Below, one piece after another: positions 1-10,200 of a stretch of DNA of 64,000 bases. Every line of letters begins with the position of its first letter. Within the stretch, counting starts at the first letter, position 1. This stretch comes from Cladocopium goreaui (taxonomy: Eukaryota > Sar > Dinophyceae > Suessiales > Symbiodiniaceae). Location: contig CAMXCT020000257.1 in assembly GCA_947184155.2 (NCBI GenBank), positions 1-64,000 on the forward strand, read 5' to 3'. The position numbers were made by a program, and so were the translations under genes. The notes below the pieces were generated by a model. That model saw only the letters and a program-made list of their open reading frames with translations, did not search any database and had not been told where the DNA came from.

Positions 1-496
1 CATCCAAAATGTCATCTACGATGAGATTGGCAGTCTCCGCCACCGCTCGGTGCAGCTGACTGAATGTGAAGTTTGGTTTCAGGCCGGCCCATCCAGATGC
101 CCGTCGGTTCCGAAGTAGCTGCCACAGCATGCGGGCAACTACGATTTTGTCAGGGTCAGTGTCGAACTGTCCATCAAAGCTCATGCCATTCTCCAAGGTG
201 AGCAGGAACGGAAACAGTTGTCGATCAGCTGGATCAACTTGCTCTGTTTTGTTGATCAGCATAGGCAGTTCCTGCAGAAAGCGTGATTTTCCTTGGCCAG
301 GAGAACTCAAAACCAAAAGAATTGGGCGCTCTTGTTTGTCGGAAGGGTTCTCCACTGTCTGTTTAATTATCGGCGTCAGCTCCTCCACCAACTCTTGAGC
401 ACCACAATAGTCCCAGTCAGCACCTGGAGTTTGCAGTAAGGCTATGGGATCCTCAAACTTCAGACCCGCAAGCAGTTCGCTCTTAAGCGGCAAAAC
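1..496 (-). CDS. P-loop NTPase exon of a spliced gene (partial, runs off the left edge)
   Basis: Minus-strand exon open from 496 to the window edge, with no stop in 165 codons. It starts after an AG|G acceptor (AG at 497-498); a stop lies in frame a few codons upstream, so it must be an internal exon. The translation contains a Walker A-like loop, SSPGQGKS, after a beta-strand-like run (ILLVL), then LENGMSFDG and a Leu/Trp-rich helix. This is what a nucleotide-binding P-loop domain looks like. The upstream exon at 916-1191 joins in phase 0 and supplies a coiled coil. The coiled-coil plus P-loop layout recalls Crinkler-type or STAND-like NTPases, but I cannot assign the family. Walker B is not visible because the gene is cut by the window. 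Confidence 0.6.
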
Positions 497-915
497 CTCA
501 CATGAACTTCAAGGGTTCCGAGAAGAACGGTGGAGACCCAGCATATCCCAGGAAATATGGTGGGCAGTAGCAAATCATCTTGAGACACTGCAAATCTCAA
601 CATTAGCTAAATTGTTTGATATTCTTTGCAAAATAGGGGTGGTCATTTGTTTCTGGTCTGCTTTCAGAAGTCACATTTGCATATGCATCTGTTTGGTTGT
701 TTCAATCATATTTACCATGTTGTCGGATATTCTTGATTGCCTTGCTGGTAATTTCATATATCCACTGGAGGGGCACTACAGAGTATGGAACAGAGGACCA
801 AAGAGACAGAACTGTTTGAACCTTTTTGAATGCCATTCGAATGTGAAGCATCTTTCATTTATTTTTGCATCTTTTGGAAGAACTGTGACCAGACTGAAGC
901 TGTGCAGCAGATGGC

Positions 916-1191
916 CTTCTCTTGGACTTTTTGGACTTCCTCCTTCGCCTTCTGCACCTCCTCCTTCGCCTCTTTCACTTCCTCCTTCGCCTCTTTCACG
1001 TCCTCCTTCGCCTCTTTCACGTCCTCCTTCGCCTCCCTGATTTTCCGCTCATCTCCTGTTTGCCTGGCAGTTTGCAAGTCTTCCACTGCCATTTGCAAGT
1101 CTTCCACTGCCATGTCCACTTGCACTTGTGCAGCTGCTTGCTGGTCCAAAGCAAGTTTCAGCTGACGTCGTGCCAAGGTCAAGGCATCAGC
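916..1191 (-). CDS. Coiled-coil exon of the same P-loop gene
   Basis: Exon of 276 bp (92 codons, phase 0 at both ends). The acceptor is a pyrimidine-rich run ending GTGACAG at 1192-1194. The donor is AAG|GC at 914-915, a non-GT site. It encodes a charged helix: a stretch rich in Gln, Ala and Val, then a heptad-like repeat of the type EAKEDVKEAKEEV, made by a tandem 18-bp DNA repeat at about 940-1040. Joining it to the exon ending at 1 keeps the frame. It likely serves as an oligomerisation or spacer helix in front of the P-loop domain. The exact donor is inferred: reading on would hit a stop after about 19 more codons of unrelated composition. Confidence 0.55.
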
Positions 1192-2100
1192 CTGTCACGA
1201 CGGACAGACAGCGCGAATGAGAACGAAAAGACAGGATTGTTCTGGGGGACTAAATGTTCTTCTCCTCTCCAGTCTGAGCCTGGAAGACAAAAAAGACTTA
1301 CCTCTGATGAGTCCTGTCTTTCTGAAAGCCAATTATTCCGTCTTTCTTTTCAGGTTCTTTCTTTTCAGTTTCTGTTTCCTTCACTTTCTGAAGAAACAAA
1401 ACTGCTGGACGTTGGATGACCTGTCAGCAAACATGTCATATGACATGTCGATCTGCAACATGCAGGATCCTTTACATGATCTTTGATCCTTTAAACGTAA
1501 AGATAATGTAAAGATTTTAAAGTTGCCGTTGTTTTAAGAGGGAATTCAATGGCTGATGGCCGTATGGTGCCTCTCTCGCAGGCGATCGTGCCAAGGTCAA
1601 GGCATCAGCCTGTCGTGCCGAGTGCGGAGACGAGTTCTTTTGGCGAAATGAGGACAAAAATGAAGACATACAGGGGAATGAGGAGGAATGAGGACATACG
1701 GGGGATGAAATGGGATGAAGACGTCTCTTCAAAAACGTCTCTTCATGTTGGGACTTAATGTTTTTCTCTTCTCCAGTCTGAACAGCCTGTCGCAACAGGA
1801 GAACTTATCTCTGATGACTTCTGTCTTTCTGAAAGCTAATAGGTCTGTCCTTCTTCTGTTTCTTTCGCTTTCTGTTAAAACTGGGCGTTAGATGACCCGT
1901 CTGGAGCAAACATGTCACATGTGACATGTTGCAGGGAATCTTTGAAGCGAAGCAAAAGCAAAGCTGTTTGAAACAAGAGGTTAAGGGTGGAATAGAAAAC
2001 TTGAAACCCACGCTTTCAACAATTGAACAGAGTAAAGTTGTCCTGTAAAAGAAGGGAATTCAACGGCGGCCGTGTGCCTCATCCGTCGGCGCTTCCTGCG
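1165..2100. repeat. Diverged tandem duplication spanning an intron/exon border
   Basis: Two copies of roughly 400-500 bp lie head to tail: about 1165-1585 and about 1585-2100. Shared landmarks in order are TCGTGCCAAGGTCAAGG followed by CATCAGCCTGTC (1169 and 1587), a CTCTTCTCCAGTCTGA-type block, TCTGTCTTTCTGAAAGC, an AACATGTCA-GACATG block, and GGGAATTCAA. The first copy holds the start of the coiled-coil exon and the second holds a cognate exon start with no clear continuation. The second copy is probably a dead exon/intron duplicate. Confidence 0.7.
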
Positions 2101-3922
2101 GGTTGGAGAAACACTTCAAAGCGTTCTGACTCTATGAGTTGCCAATTCTTCAAACTCCATGACAGAAGTTCATTCTTAAACAGGGAGGTCACCAAGCACA
2201 GCTTGGAACAGAAATACTACTTACTCAAAATTACTGCGCTTATGTGTTTGGGCAGCATTTTGGAAGGAGCAGTTCAAGTCAGCACGTAGAGTTTTGGAGA
2301 CGCCAACTAGCTCCCATCTCCTCGACTCGCTTGATTCCTTGTGGGTCTTCCTGCAACCAAATGGAACAGCATACAGATGCGATAAAAATGCGCAAGTTTC
2401 AGTTTGCCTGTGAGCGTGCACAACATGCAACATGTCTTTAAAGAGTTTGGCGCGACATGTCTTTTTTTTGTTATTCCTTTTATGTGGTCCTTGTTTGGCG
2501 CTGCACGCAAAGGTCCCACACCATGTTGCTGCGAAGTTTTCTGCGGGGAGAAAGTTCTGCATGGGCACACCTTGGAGGAATGCAAGCACCAAGTTCTTTG
2601 CAACACGCTCTCGATCCAGTACGTTGAAACCTAACTAAGGGCGAGGCAACAAACCTGGAGACAAGCCATGCTATAGCCAAGATCACCCAGCCTGTCAAGG
2701 TTGTTTTCTTGTCAGCAGCTTCAAACAAGCTTGTCGAAGGTATCAACAAATGAACAGCAATACAAAGACATTGACAGACATCCTGCCTCGTTTCCATTGC
2801 TTTACTCTCATTGCAGCATGACAGGGTATCTAGGAATCTCAGGAAGAGTGAACGAGCCGCGCGCGTCAGATTTAATTAAAAAGAAAACGTGCAAGAAATT
2901 GATGTAATTTCAAGTGGTTCAAAACACTTCACGACATTTCAAGACAATTTTCCTTGTTTGGAGTTACACATTGAACAAAAACAATGTCCGACACCAATTC
3001 ACTCACAGCGTCGAAAAAGAGCCAAAATAGCTAAACAATGGAAAGTGCGGCTGCATTGCATATGGCGGACATGTTGCTTTGCACATGTTGTGCTCCAGTG
3101 CCAAATGCAATTTGCCACGCTGTTAATAAAATTGTACTTTGAAACATTTCTTTGAGAAGTCAAATCTGAAAAATCTCACGGGGTCCTGGGAGATCTCCTG
3201 TTGGGGTACACGGCCGAAGGGTCGACACTGCCTGCGGCCTCACCGGTGCCACAGCGTTGAAGTGCGAACATGAAAATCATACGAAACATTCATGAAACAT
3301 ACATACGAACCTGATAAACACATGAAACCTTCATGAAAACATAACACAGGTTTGGCAAACTCAGCACCGACTCACACACCTTTGATTCGATTTGATTCGC
3401 ACTGAAGAGGCCGCGTTTGCTTTCGCGCTTTGTGATCCTTTGTGTCACTGGGACTCAGACTGTGTCAACTGGAGTCGAACTTTAGAGATATGAAGCGGCT
3501 ATGACACAAGGTTGTACCTGGGAGTAAGTACCACCCAGCACCTAATCAGCCGAGAACCTAGCGACCTCAGAGCCAAAAACATGTTACTGATTCTGAGATC
3601 CAAGCGGCACAGGGATTCCCAACCTACAACTGGATGCGTGTGCGAATCTGAGTTTACCTGCCAGTCACTCAGCTGCTAACAACATGAACACTGATCCTAA
3701 AAGAGCGAACTCACATAAAACGATAAAACGATTTCAATATGCTAAGTGTGTGTCATCTTCAACTGAATTCTCTGATCCGAGGCTCCATCCGAAGCCCAAG
3801 TGCCACTTCCCAACGGCATGGCAAGCTTGGCAACGTCCGTCCAGCGAAAGCCTCTGATCGGAAGTGGCGAAACGTTTGGGTCTGAAGAATGGGGTCAAAT
3901 GGGATCTGAAAAGGTTTGATCT
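2101..3922. other. Intergenic, no gene recognised
   Basis: Short overlapping ORFs occur on both strands but show no domain, no coding-like composition and no convincing splice pattern. A run of short direct repeats based on ATGAAAC and CATACATACGAAC lies at about 3269-3345. A degenerate spliced-leader-like string lies at 3020-3035. Otherwise nothing is seen. Confidence 0.5.
3020..3035 (-). other. Possible relic of a dinoflagellate spliced-leader sequence
   Basis: The minus strand reads TTAGCTATTTTGGCTC. This matches AGCCATTTTGGCTC of the dinoflagellate spliced leader at 13 of 14 positions, but it lacks the 5' CCG and the final AAG. It could be a decayed leader left by mRNA retroposition, or chance. 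Confidence 0.2.
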
Positions 3923-4069
3923 TGTATTTTACAAGGTCGGCCAACAATGTTACAATAGCAATGGGGCTAAACCACAAAGAGCCGCTAAGCACTTGACCCT
4001 TTTGAACCAACGCTACAGAGTAGATCGATGACATATATTATACATGGTTTTACTGCAGGAGTTTTTACA
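3923..4069 (-). repeat. 3' LTR of the first copia element
   Basis: Starts TGTATTTTACAAGG and ends GAGTTTTTACA on the plus strand. It aligns with 16078-16221 over its whole length, with identical ends and a diverged, indel-bearing middle (about 3965-4000). Very short for an LTR. Confidence 0.9.
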
Positions 4070-4078
4070 CCCCCCTCG
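4070..4078 (-). other. Polypurine tract
   Basis: The minus strand reads CGAGGGGGG immediately before the 3' LTR, the expected place for the plus-strand primer of reverse transcription. Confidence 0.8.
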
Positions 4079-4290
4079 GGCGAGCAGGGACGACTGCGGA
4101 GAACGAATAACCCAGAAAAGCATACCCTCGCGGGTAGCCGAATTTCTTTATATAGTTGGTTTTATCATTTTTATGCAGTCTTTCAAAGGTCCCTCTAAAA
4201 AGCTCAAGCCCGTAAAACCCAGCGCAGCGTTGCAAGGAAGGCACATTACCATGCCACATCTTGCGCTATGCTACAAAAGAAAATCATCGT
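4079..4290 (-). other. 3' untranslated internal region of the first copia element
   Basis: About 210 bp between the stop codon of the polyprotein and the polypurine tract. No second ORF or structured element is obvious. Confidence 0.6.
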
Positions 4291-7200
4291 CTACCTGCGG
4301 TTCCAATAGATCCAACGGCCGCCGGCCTCGTCACGGTAATACCAAGCCCCACGCCAGAAACTCCATTCTCGGCGTGCACCATAGTGATCACGATTCCAAC
4401 TCCAAGAGGCATCCGGGCGACCGGAGCTTGCAGCCTTCGATGTGACTCCTGTGCTTGCTGCTTTTGCAGTGGGCGGCGTCTCAGGCTCCAAGAATGGTCG
4501 TGCTCCTGCTTTGGATGTTGGTGGTTCGGGTGCAAGAAATGGTGCATTGTTGGGGTCAACTGGGGCATCAGCGTGCGAGGCATCTGCGCGAGCAGAGCTT
4601 GAGGCGGCAGGGTCATCATGTGTGGTGACGGATGCATCAGCTTCGGCTTTGCGTTTTCGCTCAGTGGTGGGCGCGACCGTGGGGTCGGCCTTATGACCTC
4701 CAGGACCTCCAGCCTTTGCAGCGGCGCTCTGCTTCTCTTTGCGTTCAAGGTTGCCCCGAACCAATGGAAGGTTTTCCTCATACACCTTTTCGAGGAATTC
4801 AAGAGTGCCATCAAAAGGAACTTGGACAGTGCCCTTCCAGGTCAACAGGCCACGGAATGCGCCACGACGACCGATGTAGCTGACATATTCATCCTCTGTA
4901 AAAATGTGGCGGCCGAACATGAATCCCCAGACCTTCTTCCATGTTTTGCGGAACTCAACTGGGAAACCATCAACACCTCGAGGCTGGGACATGAAAATCA
5001 ACTTAGATAAGCAGTTTTCATTTTGGGCATTGGCGGCGACGCCAGCCGAGATCTGAGCTTTGGTCCTTGGGGGATCGGGGAGGTTGCCATATGCGAACAT
5101 GTCGTCGAATATGCAGTCCTGCAGGTCCTTCCCCTCACCGTGGATGCGGTCGCAAAAAGTGACGTCGCTGGCGTATCTGTCTTCCACGTCCTCGTAGCCC
5201 AGCGCTTTTGCACGTCGATGCCTGTCGCGGCAGTCTTTGAGGACTGCTGATTCCACGGATGTGATTCCCCTGGGGCCCAGTTCCCGGCGAAGCAGATTGG
5301 CTTGCTCATCCGTCAAGGCTGTCAGCAAGCTTCCGCTCATTTTCCCAAACATTCCGAACCCGGCGAGACTTTGCATTCGCCGTTCAAGGATGCGGGTCCT
5401 CCTGTTGGGTTTGTCGGCCTCTTTTGTATCGCCACTTTCGTCCACTGGGAGTGGTTCATATCCACATGTGGTGCATGTCACTTGGCCACTGACGTACTCA
5501 ACCTGGCAGAGGGGGCAGGAGCCCATGAAAGGTTCGCAGTACTTGGGTGCAATGTAAACACGGCGCGTCCTTGCGGGCGGCTGGTCAACTTGCATTGGGG
5601 CAGTGGCTGCATCATCATCAGTGGACTTGGCATCGGGTCGCCCCGTGCTGGTGTCATCCATTGGGTCGTCATTTGCATCATCTCGGGCAGTCAGGGTGAC
5701 CGCTTTGGATTTCGGTGCTGAGGCTGATTCCGCGCCTGTCCATGAGCTGGGCTCGAGATTGCTCTCGGCGCGGGTCCAAAGCACCTGTCCTTCTTCTGAG
5801 ATGCTGACCAGAAACTGCGGTGGAATGCGTTCTGAACACAAAATACCATCCATTTCTGTGCGACTAAAGATGACACCAGCTTCAACTGCTTGCCGCATTG
5901 CGATTTTGACTTCGACTGGACATTTTGCTCTTAATCCAGATCGATACCCCTGTGTGCCAATACAGTGTTCTGCCATGTAGATATGAGCACGGCCACTGTT
6001 GACTGTGTCACCGCCGCCTGGGATCAGGCCGTTCTGTGCGATGCTCTTCCAGCTGCTTCTCATCGTGCGATGGAAGACAACCTCAGGGACCTCAGTCATG
6101 GCACACAGGGGCACGCCAGTGAAGGCGGCTTTTCGCTCGGGGGATACTTGGTTTGAGCAATACACCATGGTTGAATTGGCATAAAGACCCCCTGCGGTTT
6201 TCAAGGCAGCTTCGGAGTGACCCTGAATTGCACGGATTTTCACAGGATAATACGGCATGCCTAGGCCATTGTCGACAGGAAAATGGGAGATCTTTGCACA
6301 CAAGAATTGGAACCTACTCTTGCCATGCTTGTCGATCTTCATTGCGGTGCCAAACAGGTTTGCGACAGTGATGAAAACATCTGGGGGCACTTCCTTGCGG
6401 AAGGCTTTGGCAAAATCCTCCAAGTCAATCCAAAGGTCTTTGTCCATTGGCACCTTGGCACAGGATCCATGCCCCCTGCAAACTTTGTTGACACGAGTTG
6501 CAAAATCAGAAAATTTCTTGTCGACACGAGTCTGGCCAGCAATGGTCTCAACGTCGGATGCCGATATCAGCTCCAGCTCATACGCCGTACCTTCAAAGAG
6601 GATACCGGGCACATCGTCCCCGTCTGCATTGGTCACCATTGTATATTGGTATTCAGGCAAATGCTCTTCCATCCAATATGCTTTCACGTGGCCGGATGCA
6701 TGTCCCTCTAAGCGCGCAGTTGCCTGCGGCTGGTACTGGCTGGATGTGGCTCTCTTGTCATCTGCGGGCTCATCCAATGGTGCTGGTGCTGCTTTCGGCC
6801 GCGACTTCAACATGACCTCAGCCGTTTGGACCAGGATTGTTGCTCTGCTGGATGCAGCGGGCTCGCCGTCGCCGGCGGCCTTTGGAGGGTCATCTTTGGG
6901 AGGCTCAGCAAAAGTGCCCGAAGGCATCGTCTTGGTGTCGATGTAGTCCTCAGTGTCAGGTTGTTGAGCTTCGACGTCCTCCTTGGTGAATGACCTGCCC
7001 GTCGGCGTGATGTGTCTTCGGGACTCTCCAAAAAGCAACTTGGTGATGTTTGCACATGTCTCCTGATAGGATCTTGGCAGCTCGTCCAGGACGGCGCTCA
7101 TGTTCCTCCGCAAATCATCCCATGTCTCCTGGCCACACTGAGCAAGCTCCAAACCAATTCGGCCAACCCGCCATCCGCAATCAATTGCGAAAAGGGTAGC

Positions 7201-10200
7201 TGTCCAAAAGGCAGCAAGACGCGTGCGATTTTCTTCAGAGTTGGCGAAATGCCACTGGTCTCTGAATTCCATTGCATCGGCGTACCCCTTTGCTTTCAGC
7301 CACGGATACTTCGGATTGGCAAGCCCTTGCGGGCTGCTGGTTAGAGCTTTAAATCGGGGCTCCAAAACATCAAAGAACTGGTCAAAGATAGGATGGATGC
7401 CGTAATCTGCGCTCCAAGGCGCGGTCGTGAGACCGGCCGACTGCAAATCCAACTCCCGGGCCTTGTTGACAAACCATGTCAAGTGGCGCTCACAATCATC
7501 CAGGATCGTGGGCCAGTGCCCGTTGGGGCCGTCGTACGGCCAATTTGGATTTTGGGCAATCCCATCCTCTCCTACCAATTCATTTCCGAACCAGGACAAA
7601 TGCAGGTTGATGCGTGCATCAGGATAGCGCTCGCGGGCGTCCGCGGCCAATTCAATCCCACGCTTGACCAGCTTCTGCAGAGTCTTGCCCCAAAGCATCT
7701 CATGGATGAACTCAGTCACATACTTAGGCTTGCGCTGCCGGTAATGCTCGGACAGGTCAAACTTCTTAAGTGTTTTCCTACGCCCTGTGATCAATGCACA
7801 TGACGAGTCAGAGACTAAGATCCAGATTACATCATTGACGGGCATCTCTGGCAACATGATCTTTTCAATGTGGGACTCCTTTGGCAAAAAGCAGAAGCTA
7901 AGGTATTCTGCAAGCGGATCCTCTCGACCGTAGAACCTCAGGGCCGAAGCCGGCGTCCATTCAGTCATCAGTCCATCCACGAGGTCCTGAGCAGCCTGAT
8001 TCTCACCTTCATTGCGCATGGCCAATGCAAACAAAATGCGATTGTGAAGGAGCAACCATGCTTCTTTGTTAGCCTCACGTGTGGCTTCGAGCGCAGCCTC
8101 GCGGCTGGCCGGGTGTGCTGTGGCATATCGCGAGTCAGCCATTTTAGCAGGACAGGCACGAATGACAGCGGGTGAAATCCTTTTGGATGTTTGGCCCACC
8201 ACAGCTACCCGGAAACACTCATGGAGCATGTCAGTCAACTTGAAGGTATAGTTCTCAGCAAGTTTAAGAGCTTTGCCCCTACTTTGATCATGCTCATGTT
8301 TGCCATCACATTTGAATGAGTCTAACACTTCGAGTTCTTTGAAGTTTCCTGCAATAGTCCAACTTTTCTTCATTGGTTGACCGTTGTTTCCAAGAACACC
8401 CAACATACAACCATCAAAGTGATGAGTAGTCATGGATCGTTCTATGAGGAATTTTCTAACCATCGGCCATCTCCAATATTTGCAATTCTTGGACAGTTCA
8501 AATGCTATCAAGGTTCGTTCATCACAAACTTCATCCACAAGTTTGACAAAAGACTTGAACAACTTGGTAAACTGTTTTTGTTGCTCTTTGATTCTTTCTT
8601 GACCCTCAACAGTAAGGCCATTCACATTCCCCCATGGGCTACCTCCAACACAAGGCAACGATGCATAAAGTATCAAAGTGCCGTCATTGAAATCATTTCT
8701 GAAATCTTGGACTTGGGAGGCTAGCCGTTGCCGACAGCTGTTAGTGGTACCATCTTCTTTTTCGGTAACCCTAATGCAGTGGCAATCTTCATTGGACTTT
8801 CTTGGGGTACTAAGCTTCGAATCATCAGAGCAGCAAAATTCGATCAACATTCTGGGCTTAAAAGACTTTTGGGAGCCCCCCTGATTCCCGGCAGCGGTTG
8901 CTAGTTTTGGCACCTTAGTGGAGTTCGGCGCCGCGGTGTGGCGGGCTGCTGCTTCTTCCACCTTTGTCGGGCCAATGCCAATGAGATGAATGGCATGCAA
9001 CCAAAGGGCTGGTCGGGTAAAAGGTTTTGTAAGAATGTCTGCAACTTGGAAACTGGTTCCTACGTTGAGAAGATCGAACTGTTTACATTCAAATTGTTGT
9101 TTCAACCATTTGAAGTTGATGTTTTGTGTTTTGTTCATGTGTCTCATGGATGCTGATGAACCGGTGGACATGACTGTGATAGTCGCTTGGTTGTCCTCCA
9201 TAAATTTGACTTGATAAAATTCAGGGAAACTGGCCTTGAGGGAGTTGATGTCCGCTGCACTACAACCTGTATCGACGTTCCCATTACGGATTTCATCAAT
9301 TTCAGGGTCGATCCTAGTGAACACGGCATCTTCTTGGGGCTTCGCGGCATCGCGAGCTGGCTTACCCTGTAGCTTCTTGAAAAGGTTCAACTGCTCAAAC
9401 AGGGCCAGCATTGGAATGCCCTCGGCTCTCATGCTGTGATTTGCGGCAACTACCTCAGCCTCAGTTGAAGATATTGCAACAACCGTTTGTTTCTTACTGA
9501 ATGCATTTAAGGGGTAATACGTGTTGGGGCCTACAAGCACAATGGCACTGCCAGTGGTACTCTTGCTATCATGTTCGCCTGCATGATCTGCGTCGGCAAA
9601 AAGCCAGAGTTGGCATTCATCAAAGGCATCCCCAATGAAACCCTCTAGGAAATGGTGCTTTGTACAATGAATGTATGACACCAATCTATGCAAGGCAACA
9701 TCGCATTCTATGGACCATTTTGTCACTCTTGATGCTAAGCTTTGTGTGGCACGCAACAAATCGAACCTTGCCATTCTGGCGGCAAAGAGTATCTTCATCA
9801 AGATCTTGCTGGCCACTGGCTGGAGTTTGCCAGGCTTTTCATCTTCACTGAGTGTGGGCCGTGCGATGCCAGCATCTGTGAATGGTGTTGGCACCTCTTT
9901 TAAGGACGATGGGCTGACTTTTGCAAGACTACAATAGTTTTCTACACAGGACCCCAGGAAATCACTCATGTCATACCTCACTAAGTTCACGGGCTTGGCC
10001 ATGACGCCAGCTTTTGTCTTCACAGCGTGATCAACCCCCCTGAACTTAGAGGCCTTGGCTTCCTTTTTCGCCTCGCGTTTGTCGCGATGTGGTCCTGGTC
10101 TGGCTTTACTTGCCATTGCAAACTGCTTGAATTTGTCAGGTCCATCTTGTCCGTAACAGAAAACTGTTTTTCCTGTCCAGAATTCATTTGTTTGATTGCT

